From the NCBI GenBank assembly GCA_948500755.1, contig CAOOYH010000005.1, positions 33,875 to 97,874 of the forward strand: a stretch of DNA of 64,000 nt, read 5' to 3'. The notes under the pieces were generated by a model, which was not told the DNA's origin, made no database searches, and was given only the letters and a program-made list of their open reading frames with translations. The DNA is from an uncultured Lactobacillus sp. (GTDB lineage Bacteria > Bacillota > Bacilli > Lactobacillales > Lactobacillaceae). Position numbers and translations under genes: made by a program. Positions 1 to 7,919 of this stretch are shown piece by piece. Each line of letters starts with the position of its first letter. Position 1 is the first letter of the stretch.

Positions 1-1
1 T

Positions 2-250
2 GAATTAAATGCCATTGGTGCTTCTAAGGGAAATGCTGTGATGGATTTGGCCGAAAGGCTTAAATTATCTCAAAATGAAGTAATGGTCTTTGGCGATCAG
101 GGGAATGATTTATCAATGTTTGAAAATCCAGAATTTAAGAAAGTAGCCATGGGCAATGCAATTAGCGATATTAAAGATAGAGCTGATTACATTACTGATG
201 ATAATGATCATAATGGAATTGCAAAGGCTTTGAAAAAATTTGTTTTATAA
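2..250 (+). CDS. HAD superfamily phosphatase, Cof type (5' truncated)
   Basis: C-terminal 82 residues of a Cof-type HAD phosphatase; the gene starts before the window, so its reading frame is open from base 2. The segment GASKGNAV followed by GDQGNDLSMFE is the family's conserved lysine-containing loop and its last acidic motif, which coordinates Mg2+. The end, with a predicted ADYIT..NGIA.AL pattern, is the normal C terminus of this family. Such cytosolic enzymes dephosphorylate sugar phosphates or flavin-type phosphates; the substrate cannot be told from this fragment. A second full-length Cof-type gene lies near 4.1-4.9 kb on the other strand. Confidence 0.9.
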   Translation, partial: ELNAIGASKGNAVMDLAERLKLSQNEVMVFGDQGNDLSMFENPEFKKVAMGNAISDIKDRADYITDDNDHNGIAKALKKFVL

Positions 251-303
251 GTTACATGAGTCTATTATGGAATAATAAGAATTTTAAAAATCGAGTGATG
301 GTA

Positions 304-741
304 ATGGTAGAAAATAAAGAAGCAGGCAATATTTCAGACGCTGAATGGGAAGTTATGCGAATTATTTGGACTTTAGAAACTGCCAGCAGCAGTGAAGTTA
401 TTAAAGAATTGCAAGCTAAAAAAGACTGGTCTGAATCAACAATTAAGACTTTGATGGGTCGCTTAGTTCAGAAAGGCTTATTAAAGACAAAAAAAGATGG
501 GCGCAAATTTATTTATTCACCAACCGTTAGTCAAACTGAGATGATGTATACTCAAACCAGTGAAATGCTTGATAAAATGTGCAATATGCACAAGGGAGAA
601 TTGCTCATTAGAGTGTTGAAAGAAATTCCTTTATCCAAACGAGATATTGCAGCTCTTGAAAAAGAGCTTAACAATAAGAAGAAAAATGCTCCAAATATGG
701 TGCCATGTAATTGTTTGGAAAAAGGAGAACATATTTGTTAA
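304..741 (+). CDS. BlaI/MecI/CopY family transcriptional repressor
   Basis: Winged-helix repressor of the BlaI/CopY family. The N-terminal half carries the typical ISDAEWEVMRIIW opening and a WSESTIKTLMGRLVQKGLL recognition-helix region. The C terminus ends in PCNCLEKGEHIC, a CxC...C cluster like the Cu(I)/Zn(II)-binding tail of CopY, although CopY normally has CxCx4CxC and one cysteine is lacking here. Translation could start at an ATG at 256, 298 or 304; 304 gives the usual family length, and no site has a strong ribosome binding sequence. No copper ATPase is adjacent: the next genes are fluoride channels. The metal response is therefore uncertain. Confidence 0.8.
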   Translation: MVENKEAGNISDAEWEVMRIIWTLETASSSEVIKELQAKKDWSESTIKTLMGRLVQKGLLKTKKDGRKFIYSPTVSQTEMMYTQTSEMLDKMCNMHKGELLIRVLKEIPLSKRDIAALEKELNNKKKNAPNMVPCNCLEKGEHIC

Positions 742-759
742 AGAAAAAGTGGGAGTACA

Positions 760-1152
760 ATGTCAGATAAAGTAAAAAACTATCTTAGTGTTGCTGGATT
801 TGCCTTTTTTGGAGGAATGGCACGTGCATATTTAAACACTAATTTTCATTTTTATGGTACATTTTGGGGAAATATTATTGGATGCTTTCTCTTAGCATTT
901 TTTACGTATTTCTTTTTTGAATTCAAAGATTTCTATGAATGGCTCAATGTGGGAATTTGTACGGGATTTGTTGGTGCATTTACCACTTTTTCAACTTTTA
1001 ACTTAGAAGTGTTGAAAAATTTTGATGCTCATTTAAGTGACATAGCATTGATCTATCTTTTTAGTTCAATTATATTTGGTTTTGTCTTTGCTTATATTGG
1101 GGCTCATATGGGTGAAACTTTAAGTAAAATTGTAACTGGGAGGGTAAAATGA
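760..1152 (+). CDS. crcB: Fluoride channel CrcB/FluC, subunit 1
   Basis: Small four-helix membrane protein of the CrcB/Fluc family, which exports fluoride from the cytoplasm. It shows the family's pore motif GNIIGCF and the helix-break motif GFVGAFTTFSTF, where the TTFST residues bind the central sodium ion. At 130 residues it has normal length. A good ribosome binding site (GGGAG) precedes the ATG. The stop overlaps the start of the second crcB gene by four bases (ATGA type), so the pair is probably translated together and may form a heterodimeric channel, as in other Gram-positive bacteria with two tandem copies. Confidence 0.93.
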   Translation: MSDKVKNYLSVAGFAFFGGMARAYLNTNFHFYGTFWGNIIGCFLLAFFTYFFFEFKDFYEWLNVGICTGFVGAFTTFSTFNLEVLKNFDAHLSDIALIYLFSSIIFGFVFAYIGAHMGETLSKIVTGRVK

Positions 1153-1523
1153 ATATTATAATTGCAGGTCTTGGCGCAAGTTTAGGCGCGATTTTACGCT
1201 ACTTCATAACTAATTACGGTAAGAAGCATTGGGAAGAATTAAAAAAACATTATTTAAATTTGCCATTTCCAACTTTGTTTATTAATTTAACTGGAACCCT
1301 TATATTGGGATTTGTCTTTGGAATAAAAGTTAATCCATTTTTCTATGCTTTAGTTGGAACTGGAGTAATGGGTGGCTACACTACCTTTTCAACTTTGAAT
1401 ACGGAACTAGTTGCCCTATATCATAGTAAAAATTATTCAGGATTAGTTCTATATGCTTTAGCATCATATGTGGGAGGACTCATTCTAGTATATGTGGGAT
1501 ATTATTTAGGAAGACTGTTTTAA
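1149..1523 (+). CDS. crcB: Fluoride channel CrcB/FluC, subunit 2
   Basis: Second CrcB/Fluc subunit, 124 residues with four predicted membrane helices. It has the pore asparagine in LFINLTGTLILG and the sodium-site motif GVMGGYTTFSTLN. The ribosome site GGGAGG lies inside the end of the first crcB gene. Firmicutes often need both genes for one functional antiparallel fluoride channel; that is family knowledge, not shown here. The gene runs directly into the next reading frame, whose ATG follows the TAA with no spacer. Confidence 0.93.
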   Translation: MNIIIAGLGASLGAILRYFITNYGKKHWEELKKHYLNLPFPTLFINLTGTLILGFVFGIKVNPFFYALVGTGVMGGYTTFSTLNTELVALYHSKNYSGLVLYALASYVGGLILVYVGYYLGRLF

Positions 1524-2240
1524 ATGAAAAAAACGTGGAATATTATAATTAAAATAATTGCAATTATAACAGTCGCTCTTTCTGGATATTTAATGTTAAC
1601 TAGTGATGTTCAGCTAAAAATTAGTGATACCCATGCAATGGTTAAGCAGGTTGTTAGAGAAATTGTTTCAGATAGTGAAGATCAAAGTTTGAGATATGCC
1701 ACTCAATTTTTAGAGGCATCAGGCTTAGAAGATGATTTGCTTCAAGCCTTTCCAAAAAAGTATAACTTAGATTTATCTTATGCAGATTTGTATCGATTAA
1801 GTACAAAATATGATGAAACTGGAAAGATCACGCCAAGTGATTTAAATCTAGAGAATTCTAATCGGCTAGAAGAGGTAGTTAATAAATTTATAGTAAAAGA
1901 GATTAACCAAAAGCTTAAAGAGGATTCCAAGCAGGTCTATCACATTATAAGTATTTATCGATACTCGATCTTTATTATTGTTTTATTATATATATTAGGA
2001 GCACTTTTAATAATTTTTGAAAAATATTGGGCCTCAATTCCGATAATAATTGCAACAGGAGGATCGTTTGGTCTTTTATGGTATTTTAATACTGAGGCCA
2101 CGTCTTCACTTCAAACGATTTATCAGGGAATCTTTATTGATATTTCATCAGGAATTTGGATAGGCTTGATTTTAGGAATAGTAATTGCAATAATGTGGCC
2201 GATTTGGCTAAAATTTAATTCAGATAAGAAGGTAAAATAA
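1524..2240 (+). CDS. Membrane protein of unknown function
   Basis: I do not recognise this 238-residue protein. One membrane helix lies near residues 7-26. An outward, charged segment follows (about residues 30-140). Two or three helices follow at about residues 150-168, 172-188 and 208-228, the last ending in a lysine-rich tail. The ATG abuts the crcB stop codon, and the TAA overlaps the next ATG (TAATG), so it is the middle gene of a tight operon of crcB, crcB, this gene and the tyrosine phosphatase. No catalytic motif is visible. Confidence 0.75.
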   Translation: MKKTWNIIIKIIAIITVALSGYLMLTSDVQLKISDTHAMVKQVVREIVSDSEDQSLRYATQFLEASGLEDDLLQAFPKKYNLDLSYADLYRLSTKYDETGKITPSDLNLENSNRLEEVVNKFIVKEINQKLKEDSKQVYHIISIYRYSIFIIVLLYILGALLIIFEKYWASIPIIIATGGSFGLLWYFNTEATSSLQTIYQGIFIDISSGIWIGLILGIVIAIMWPIWLKFNSDKKVK

Positions 2241-2683
2241 TGAAAAAGATATTATTTGTCTGTCATGGAAATATTTGTCGTTCTCCAATGGCAGAATACA
2301 TTATGAAAAATTTACTGGCAAAGAGTGGTCGTAAAGATGTTTTAGTCGAATCAGCAGCTGCTACTGAAGATGCCGTGGGTTCACCAATGGATCCGCGAAC
2401 TACGCGCGTGTTAGAAAAAAATAATGTTCCTTATGTTCAACGTCATGCACGGAAAATGACTAAAGATGATTATCAAAATTATGACTATTTGATTTGCATG
2501 GACGAAGAAAATTTTATGGATATGAATAGGATTACTGGTGGTGATCCAGATCGCAAAGAATATAAGTTAATGCAATTCGCTAATAAGAATAGTGATGTCG
2601 AAGATCCCTGGTACACTAATGATTTTGATACAGCATATGATGAGATTTTGATGGGCTGCAAAGCATTGCTAGAAAAAATTTAG
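2240..2683 (+). CDS. Low molecular weight protein-tyrosine phosphatase
   Basis: Cytosolic LMW-PTP of 147 residues. The P-loop CHGNICRS (C8-x5-R14) near the N terminus supplies the nucleophilic cysteine and phosphate-binding arginine, and the general-acid aspartate is in the DPWYTND motif near residue 119. In Gram-positive bacteria such enzymes counteract tyrosine kinases of exopolysaccharide synthesis or act on arginine phosphate; the target here is not indicated. It is the last gene of the operon that begins with the crcB pair and is followed by a strong terminator. Confidence 0.92.
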   Translation: MKKILFVCHGNICRSPMAEYIMKNLLAKSGRKDVLVESAAATEDAVGSPMDPRTTRVLEKNNVPYVQRHARKMTKDDYQNYDYLICMDEENFMDMNRITGGDPDRKEYKLMQFANKNSDVEDPWYTNDFDTAYDEILMGCKALLEKI

Positions 2684-2686
2684 CTG

Positions 2687-2720
2687 AAAGATACTAAGAC
2701 GTATATCTTAGTATCTTTTT
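2687..2720 (+). terminator. Intrinsic terminator after the tyrosine phosphatase gene
   Basis: Perfect 13-bp stem (2687-2699 with 2706-2718), six-base loop, then a T run. It ends the crcB-phosphatase operon. Confidence 0.9.
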
Positions 2721-2790
2721 GGTTTAGTAGGCTTTTATAAATATTTTTGCTAAAATACCCATAACAAGAATTGTCGAAGAAGTGATAAAG

Positions 2791-3078
2791 ATGAAAGATG
2801 AGATTAAGTTTGTTCCCGGGGAATATTCGGCAGAAACTAAAGATTTAGTTCACTTAAAGGCTAAAATTAAGGTAGACAAAAATAAAATTGTTGATGTTAA
2901 AATCTCTTCAGGTAAAGATGAACGTTTAATTGAGCCTGCTCTTGAAAAAGTCTTTCGTGGTCAAATTTTAAAGTCACAATCAGTAGCAATCGATGGCGTG
3001 TCTTCAGCTAGTGTGCTCACTAAGGCAGTGAAAACTGTCGTAGGAAAAGCTCTAGCCGATGCACGTGACAATGATTAA
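2791..3078 (+). CDS. FMN-binding domain protein
   Basis: A 95-residue protein resembling a single FMN-binding domain of the NqrC/RnfG/urocanate-reductase type. The conserved flavinylation-type segment appears as DGVSSASVLTKAV near residues 70-82, close to the family pattern D..SGAT.(S/T). It lacks a signal peptide and any partner domain. The ATG at 2791 is preferred over an in-frame GTG at 2782 because the AAGAAG ribosome site spaces better with it. Only 17 bases separate it from the asparaginase gene, so the two are probably co-transcribed. Confidence 0.7.
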   Translation: MKDEIKFVPGEYSAETKDLVHLKAKIKVDKNKIVDVKISSGKDERLIEPALEKVFRGQILKSQSVAIDGVSSASVLTKAVKTVVGKALADARDND

Positions 3079-3095
3079 TAGAATGGAAAATAATA

Positions 3096-4085
3096 ATGAG
3101 TAAAAAATTACTACTACTTTCTACTGGTGGAACTATTGCTTCATCAGTTTCAGATTCAGGTTTGGTACCCAAAGAATCTGGGGAAGATTTATTGAAACTT
3201 CTTGGTGAGATGCCCTATAACATTGATGTAAAAGATATTTTGCAACTTGATTCTTCCAATATTCAGCCGGAGGAATGGAAGTTTATTGCTGAACAAATTT
3301 ATAAATATCGAAATGACTATGATGGAATTGTGCTCAGTCACGGAACGGATACGATGGCTTACACAGCTTCAATGTTGTCTTTTATGCTTCAGCACATCGA
3401 GATTCCAGTGGTCTTGACAGGAAGTCAGGTGCCGATTAATGTAGTTTTGAGTGATGCGCCAGATAATTTGCGTTTAGCTTTTGCGGCAGCTGCGGTGTGT
3501 CATCCCGGAATTTATTTGGCATTTGATCGTAAAATTATGCTGGGATGTAGAACGGTTAAGGTGAGAACCATCAACTTCAATGCCTTTGAAAGTGTGAATG
3601 TTCCGCCAGTGGCAACAGTAACTTCAGATGGAATAGTTTTTAATTATCAGCCCAAAATTGAAAATAAGAAGTGTGTTTTAAATACTAAAATTGATACGCA
3701 TGTTTCTTTAGTTAAGCTCTTCCCGGGTTTTGATCCAGAATTATTATTTGCCATGGTAAAAAGTGGCTGCCAAGGAATAGTTATTGAAGCTTATGGATTA
3801 GGTGGAATGAATTATATTCGCCGTAATTTAGTAGGAGCAATTGGGAAGCTGATTCGCATGGGAATTCCCGTAATTGCCAGCAGCCAGTGTTTATATGAAC
3901 GTAGTGATTTAACTAAATATGAGGTTGGGCGCTTAGCACTATTAGAAGGAGCAATTAGTGCGGGAGATATGACTTCAGAAAGTGCGATTACCAAGCTAAT
4001 GTGGGGATTAGGGCAACGAATGGATGTTCATGAAATCAGCGAATTCTTTAATAAAGATATTGCTGGTGAAATCACATTGAAGTAA
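3096..4085 (+). CDS. ansA: L-asparaginase, type I
   Basis: Cytoplasmic type I L-asparaginase, 329 residues, converting L-asparagine to aspartate and ammonia. Both threonine motifs are present: STGGTIASS near residue 10, with the nucleophile, and SHGTDTMAYTA near residue 82, with the Thr-Asp pair. A TGSQVP motif follows. There is no signal peptide, which separates it from periplasmic type II enzymes. It is second in a two-gene unit with the FMN-binding-domain gene and ends at a bidirectional terminator. Confidence 0.93.
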   Translation: MSKKLLLLSTGGTIASSVSDSGLVPKESGEDLLKLLGEMPYNIDVKDILQLDSSNIQPEEWKFIAEQIYKYRNDYDGIVLSHGTDTMAYTASMLSFMLQHIEIPVVLTGSQVPINVVLSDAPDNLRLAFAAAAVCHPGIYLAFDRKIMLGCRTVKVRTINFNAFESVNVPPVATVTSDGIVFNYQPKIENKKCVLNTKIDTHVSLVKLFPGFDPELLFAMVKSGCQGIVIEAYGLGGMNYIRRNLVGAIGKLIRMGIPVIASSQCLYERSDLTKYEVGRLALLEGAISAGDMTSESAITKLMWGLGQRMDVHEISEFFNKDIAGEITLK

Positions 4086-4090
4086 AAAAT

Positions 4091-4130
4091 AAGCGAGAAG
4101 GCTTAAATTGAGCTTTCTCGCTTTGTTTTT
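4091..4130. terminator. Bidirectional intrinsic terminator
   Basis: 13-bp stem (4091-4103 with 4111-4123, one G-T pair) with T-rich sequence on both sides. It serves asparaginase on the plus strand and the HAD gene on the minus strand. Confidence 0.88.
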
Positions 4131-4947
4131 ACTTTTGATCTAGGTAATCTTCCAGAATTTTTAAAACTCCGCTCTCGTTGTTGCTAGGAGCTTTATACTT
4201 TGCTAGTTTAATAATCTCCGGATTGCCATTCGACATTGCATAACTATAACCAGCTAATTCCAGCATTTCCTTATCATTCATTCCATCACCAAAAGCAATT
4301 AATTGATCAGGAGTTAGATGGAAATAGCGTAAGAAGTATTTTAATCCTTGAGCTTTGTTAACACCATAGGGCATAACATCAATATCATCAAAACCACTGG
4401 TTGTACAATGAATTCGTTCAGTATGTTTTTCGTTAAAACCAGCCTCTAGTTCTTCAGCATATTCTGCAGGACAATTCAAAGTCAACTTAATAATTCTTTC
4501 GCTAGTTGGAATTTCGCTAAATTCTTTTACTGCAATGTAGTTTGGATAGTAAAAACGCATCAAGCGCTTGAAATCTGTCGGATAAGATTCTTTTAAATAA
4601 GCACGATCCTTACCGCTGATACAAATGTGAGCTTCCGGAAAATGCTCTTCTACATAATTAATCAAGGCCATCCCTGTAGAATAAGTGAAAAAGTGAGTAG
4701 AGATGATATTGTTATCTCTAACTAAAATTGCCCCGTTGTCAGCGATCATATCAATTCGATCTAAAAAGTCTGAAAAATCTCGTTGTAATCGCGAAAGGGG
4801 ACGCCCACTAGAAACAATAAAATGAATATGATGTTCATGAAGCTTAGTCAAAACCTTGTTAAATCTTTCATGATCATAAGTAAGATCATCATTCATAAAG
4901 GTTCCATCCATATCTACTGCAACAGCTTTAAAAGGAATTTTTGTCAT
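4129..4947 (-). CDS. HAD superfamily phosphatase, Cof type
   Basis: Full-length Cof/YkrA-type HAD hydrolase of about 272 residues. The first motif VDMDGTFMNDD provides the nucleophilic aspartate, SSGRP the phosphate-binding serine, the lysine motif lies in the NKAQGL segment, and GDGMNDKEML is the last Mg2+ motif. The ATG at 4947 was chosen because an AAGGAG site stands just upstream; an in-frame ATG 42 bases earlier has none. It stands alone, convergent with asparaginase. The substrate is probably a phosphorylated metabolite. Confidence 0.9.
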   Translation of the reverse strand: MTKIPFKAVAVDMDGTFMNDDLTYDHERFNKVLTKLHEHHIHFIVSSGRPLSRLQRDFSDFLDRIDMIADNGAILVRDNNIISTHFFTYSTGMALINYVEEHFPEAHICISGKDRAYLKESYPTDFKRLMRFYYPNYIAVKEFSEIPTSERIIKLTLNCPAEYAEELEAGFNEKHTERIHCTTSGFDDIDVMPYGVNKAQGLKYFLRYFHLTPDQLIAFGDGMNDKEMLELAGYSYAMSNGNPEIIKLAKYKAPSNNESGVLKILEDYLDQK

Positions 4948-5077
4948 TTTTGTCTCCTTGTCTTGTATTTTATTTTCTCTAATACACATTATACAGTAAA
5001 CGGTTTCAAAAATATGGATAGTAATTTACTTATTTTTTTGTTAAGGTAGAAAAATAATATTCGAAGGGGAGAAAAAG

Positions 5078-5533
5078 ATGGAAAGTTGGCTATTTTTAGG
5101 CTTAATTTTAGTAGTAGCTCTTGTGGGGAAAAACATGTCGCTAATTATTGCAACTGGCGTGGTAATGCTTTTAAAATTAATTCCTTTTAGTGCAAAATAC
5201 ATGCCTGTTATTCAAGCGAAAGGAATTAATTGGGGTGTCACCGTTATTTCGGTGGCGATCTTAATTCCAATTGCTACAGGGCAAATTGGCTTTAACGATT
5301 TATTCAAAACTTTTAAAACACCCGCAGGTTGGATTGCTGTGGCTGCGGGCATTGCAGTGGCAATTTTATCTAGATATGGGGTAGATCAATTAGCTCAATT
5401 TCCGCAAGTGACAGTAGCCTTAGTTTTAGGAACAATTATTGGCGTGGTAGCCTTCAAAGGGATCGCCGCTGGACCTGTCATTGCAAGTGGGATGACATTC
5501 GTAATTGTGAGTCTATTCAATTTGCATTTTTAG
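5078..5533 (+). CDS. DUF441 family membrane protein
   Basis: 151-residue hydrophobic protein with four to five predicted membrane helices and the start MESWLFLGLILVVALVGKN typical of DUF441 (YtwI-like) proteins of Firmicutes. Function is unknown in the family. It has a good GAAGGGGAG ribosome site, stands alone, and is convergent with the permease gene across a shared terminator. Confidence 0.85.
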   Translation: MESWLFLGLILVVALVGKNMSLIIATGVVMLLKLIPFSAKYMPVIQAKGINWGVTVISVAILIPIATGQIGFNDLFKTFKTPAGWIAVAAGIAVAILSRYGVDQLAQFPQVTVALVLGTIIGVVAFKGIAAGPVIASGMTFVIVSLFNLHF

Positions 5534-5539
5534 AGAAAA

Positions 5540-5570
5540 AAAGAAAGTGTTGTTTCAACACTTTCTTTTA
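5540..5570. terminator. Bidirectional intrinsic terminator
   Basis: 13-bp stem (5540-5552 with 5556-5568) with a three-base loop. An A-run on one side and a T-run on the other suit both convergent genes. Confidence 0.85.
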
Positions 5571-5572
5571 GT

Positions 5573-7222
5573 TTAATCTTCTTCAGCTTTGAAACCATCA
5601 GCTAAGTTAGGTTTTCTTCTACCAATTAACCACGCAATGATTAAAGCAACTACACCTTCAATGGCAATATAAATTCCACGAGCTGGGACATGCTTTAATC
5701 CACCGAGGTAAACGCCAAAGATAATCGCTACCACGATGATGGTAATAATTGAAATCCATTGAGGCTTGTCAAAAGCAATTCCGTATTCAACTTCACGACG
5801 TCTAATAGCTGGCAAAATTGCTCCTAACCCAATTAAAACAATGACAGCAACAATATTAATGATTAATTCATACCACCAAATTCCGCTGCCTTCTGGCACA
5901 TCTTGAGGGGTGATTCCCATAATTGTTGCAATCGCAGTAACTAAAAGCAAAATTAATCCTACTGTCCATGCGACCTTATCGTTTTTAATGAAAACATACC
6001 TGGATGGGAACTTCTTGGAGTTCTTTCTAATTCTCATAAATGAGTAGAAGATCCAGCAGGTAACACCAGGAGAAACAATCGCATTCAAATTAAGGAGCCA
6101 GTTAAAAATGTCATTCATATTTGGTAAGAAAATACCTAAAATCATAATGAATGAAGAAAGAGCAACAGTTAAGATGTAACCGTTGATTGGCAAACCATTT
6201 TTATCCTTTTTACGAAGGAATTTAGGCATGTAGCGATCTCCCGTGTCAGAGATAAGCATTCTAGTCATAGCATCAAGCAAGACAGCTAGCAATGCACAGT
6301 TGAAGAATACTGATGTCCATGCCCAGAAGTAAAGCAAGAAATCGCCCCAACCGTATTGATGACCGATCATCTTAAAGGCATAATAAGCACCGTTCATCTT
6401 TAAGTCATTAGGCAGGTGGTTAGCATTAAAGTAGATTCCAAGCGCAAATGAACCAAAGATAGTTAAGAAAGCTGTCATGATAGCTAAAGCAATCATAGCT
6501 TTAGGAAAATCATATTGAGGTTTCTTCATTTTGGTTACATATGGGGCAACCAGTTCGGCCCCATTCATTGCATAAATCAACATGGCTATTGTTGAGAAGT
6601 AGTGCCAATCAAATTTAGGGAAAATATCAGTCCATGTAAAGTTGGTAGTTGCCATGTGCCCACCTGACTTTGCTAATCCGACAAAAGCCAAAAGGACAAA
6701 CAAAATCGTCATAATCACCATCAAGCCCCCACCAATGGTTGATAAGAATTCCATTGAGTTTGAAAAATGATGTTCCACAATGATAAATACAATAAATGTA
6801 ACAAAGGTTAACAGAGCAAATAATGAGTTTGGAATCTTATCTTGAAACTTTTCTGATCCAGTAAGAGCCCAACCAATATCAACAATAACTTCGTTTGCAG
6901 AGTCAACTGCGTAAGGAATAGAAGCTGCCCAGTAAGTCCAAGCTGTGAAATATCCTAAAAATTCTCCATCAGTTCCACGAACCCAGGAAGAAAGGCCTCC
7001 GCCTTCTTTATTAAAGACTGAACCTAATTGTCCAACCATTAATGAATATGGAATAACGTAAAAGATTACCATTACAATCCAAGAAAAGATAACTGACATT
7101 CCTTGGTTTTGGAAGTTGTACATAATGTCGTCGAGTCCGATAACAGTACACAAAGCCATTAAAAATAAAGTTTGCCAAGAAATATATTTCTTATCTGGAT
7201 TTAGAGCGTTTAATTCGTCCAC
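5573..7222 (-). CDS. APC superfamily amino acid permease
   Basis: Amino acid/polyamine/organocation transporter of 549 residues with 12 to 14 predicted helices. The N-terminal helix 1 region (MALCTVIGLDDIMYNFQNQG) and the EGGGLSSWVRG segment after helix 2 are typical of the glutamate:GABA-antiporter-like subgroup, as is the length over 500. The C terminus is short, charged and cytosolic. It is a single-gene unit; the substrate cannot be assigned from sequence. The ribosome site upstream of the ATG at 7222 is only moderate. Confidence 0.85.
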   Translation of the reverse strand: MDELNALNPDKKYISWQTLFLMALCTVIGLDDIMYNFQNQGMSVIFSWIVMVIFYVIPYSLMVGQLGSVFNKEGGGLSSWVRGTDGEFLGYFTAWTYWAASIPYAVDSANEVIVDIGWALTGSEKFQDKIPNSLFALLTFVTFIVFIIVEHHFSNSMEFLSTIGGGLMVIMTILFVLLAFVGLAKSGGHMATTNFTWTDIFPKFDWHYFSTIAMLIYAMNGAELVAPYVTKMKKPQYDFPKAMIALAIMTAFLTIFGSFALGIYFNANHLPNDLKMNGAYYAFKMIGHQYGWGDFLLYFWAWTSVFFNCALLAVLLDAMTRMLISDTGDRYMPKFLRKKDKNGLPINGYILTVALSSFIMILGIFLPNMNDIFNWLLNLNAIVSPGVTCWIFYSFMRIRKNSKKFPSRYVFIKNDKVAWTVGLILLLVTAIATIMGITPQDVPEGSGIWWYELIINIVAVIVLIGLGAILPAIRRREVEYGIAFDKPQWISIITIIVVAIIFGVYLGGLKHVPARGIYIAIEGVVALIIAWLIGRRKPNLADGFKAEED

Positions 7223-7424
7223 TTTTAATTTCTCATCCTTTTCTAGTAGTAATAATTATGTTGCGTACTAGAAATGACCGGGAGACTTATTCTTGAATTT
7301 TATATCCATCGAATCAATTCTTCTCCTTATAGTATTAAGTCCTTATTCATTCTAACGATTATGATACGGTGTGGCTAGGGGTAAAACGCTTACGAAATAA
7401 ATTTGAAAAAAGTGGGTTAAGCAC
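7223..7424. other. Divergent intergenic region, permease side
   Basis: The stretch before the permease gene carries a plausible minus-strand -10 (TACTATAA, about 7328-7335). The sequence around 7380-7396 reads as an imperfect cre-like site on the minus strand (GTAAGCGTTTTAC). Apart from that I see nothing coding here. Confidence 0.4.
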
Positions 7425-7454
7425 TTTACTTATATTAAGTAAGTGTTGTATAAT
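7425..7454 (+). promoter_or_regulatory. Promoter with overlapping inverted repeat, upstream of rpsN
   Basis: A perfect -10 TATAAT lies at 7449-7454, with -35-like TTTACT/TTACTT at 7425-7431. An imperfect inverted repeat (CACTTTACTTA / TAAGTAAGTG, about 7421-7445) covers the -35 and spacer, where a repressor would bind. The binding protein is unknown. Confidence 0.55.
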
Positions 7455-7526
7455 AGTTACGAAAAGTAAGTAGATCTTTGTTTTGAAAGGAATTTAGGTC
7501 TTTGTCTTAAATTAGGAGGAATTAGA

Positions 7527-7628
7527 ATGACAAGTCAGATCGTCGCAATCGGAATCATTGTAACTACGTTAATCGCATTAACTTCTCCCAAACAACCTGT
7601 AGAAGAAAGGATTAGAAAACACAGATAA
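7527..7628 (+). CDS. 33-codon ORF directly upstream of rpsN
   Basis: A 33-residue ORF beginning MTSQIVAIGIIVTTLIALT and ending in a basic tail, with a strong AGGAGGA ribosome site six bases before the ATG. It has one possible membrane helix. The stop codon ends one base before the rpsN ATG, and rpsN has no strong site of its own beyond this ORF's codons, so translation may be coupled. It could be a true small membrane peptide or a leader. The homology is not known to me. Confidence 0.55.
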   Translation: MTSQIVAIGIIVTTLIALTSPKQPVEERIRKHR

Positions 7629-7629
7629 T

Positions 7630-7815
7630 ATGGCAAAAACATCACAAATTGTAAAAAATCATAGAGAAAATAAATTCTCAACTAGAGAATATACATGTTG
7701 TGAACGCTGTGGACGTCCACATTCTGTTTACCGTAAATTTGGTTTATGCAGAGTCTGCATGCGTGAATTAGCACATAATGGCCAATTGCCTGGCGTTAAG
7801 AAGGCAAGTTGGTAA
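7630..7815 (+). CDS. rpsN: 30S ribosomal protein S14, zinc-ribbon type
   Basis: 61-residue S14 of the short type Z form that binds 16S rRNA in the 30S head. The zinc ribbon is intact: CERC and CRVC (CxxC twice). Zinc-ribbon S14 is usually encoded in the spc ribosomal operon, but here the gene stands apart, behind its own promoter and a small ORF, and ends at a terminator. Whether another copy exists elsewhere cannot be seen. Confidence 0.93.
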   Translation: MAKTSQIVKNHRENKFSTREYTCCERCGRPHSVYRKFGLCRVCMRELAHNGQLPGVKKASW

Positions 7816-7819
7816 GAAA

Positions 7820-7848
7820 AAGCTCACTTTGAAAGTGGGCTTTTTTAT
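7820..7848 (+). terminator. Intrinsic terminator after rpsN
   Basis: 8-bp stem AAGCTCAC/GTGGGCTT (with one G-T pair) followed by a long T run. Confidence 0.8.
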
Positions 7849-7919
7849 TTTTTTCTAAAATGAAATGAATTTAGGCATAATAAGTGAGATGATAGTAAAA
7901 AAATAAAAGGGATGTTTGG

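Noticed and set aside
7380..7396. Catabolite-responsive element upstream of the permease
   Set aside because: The sequence resembles the consensus only with an extra base and mismatches at both ends.
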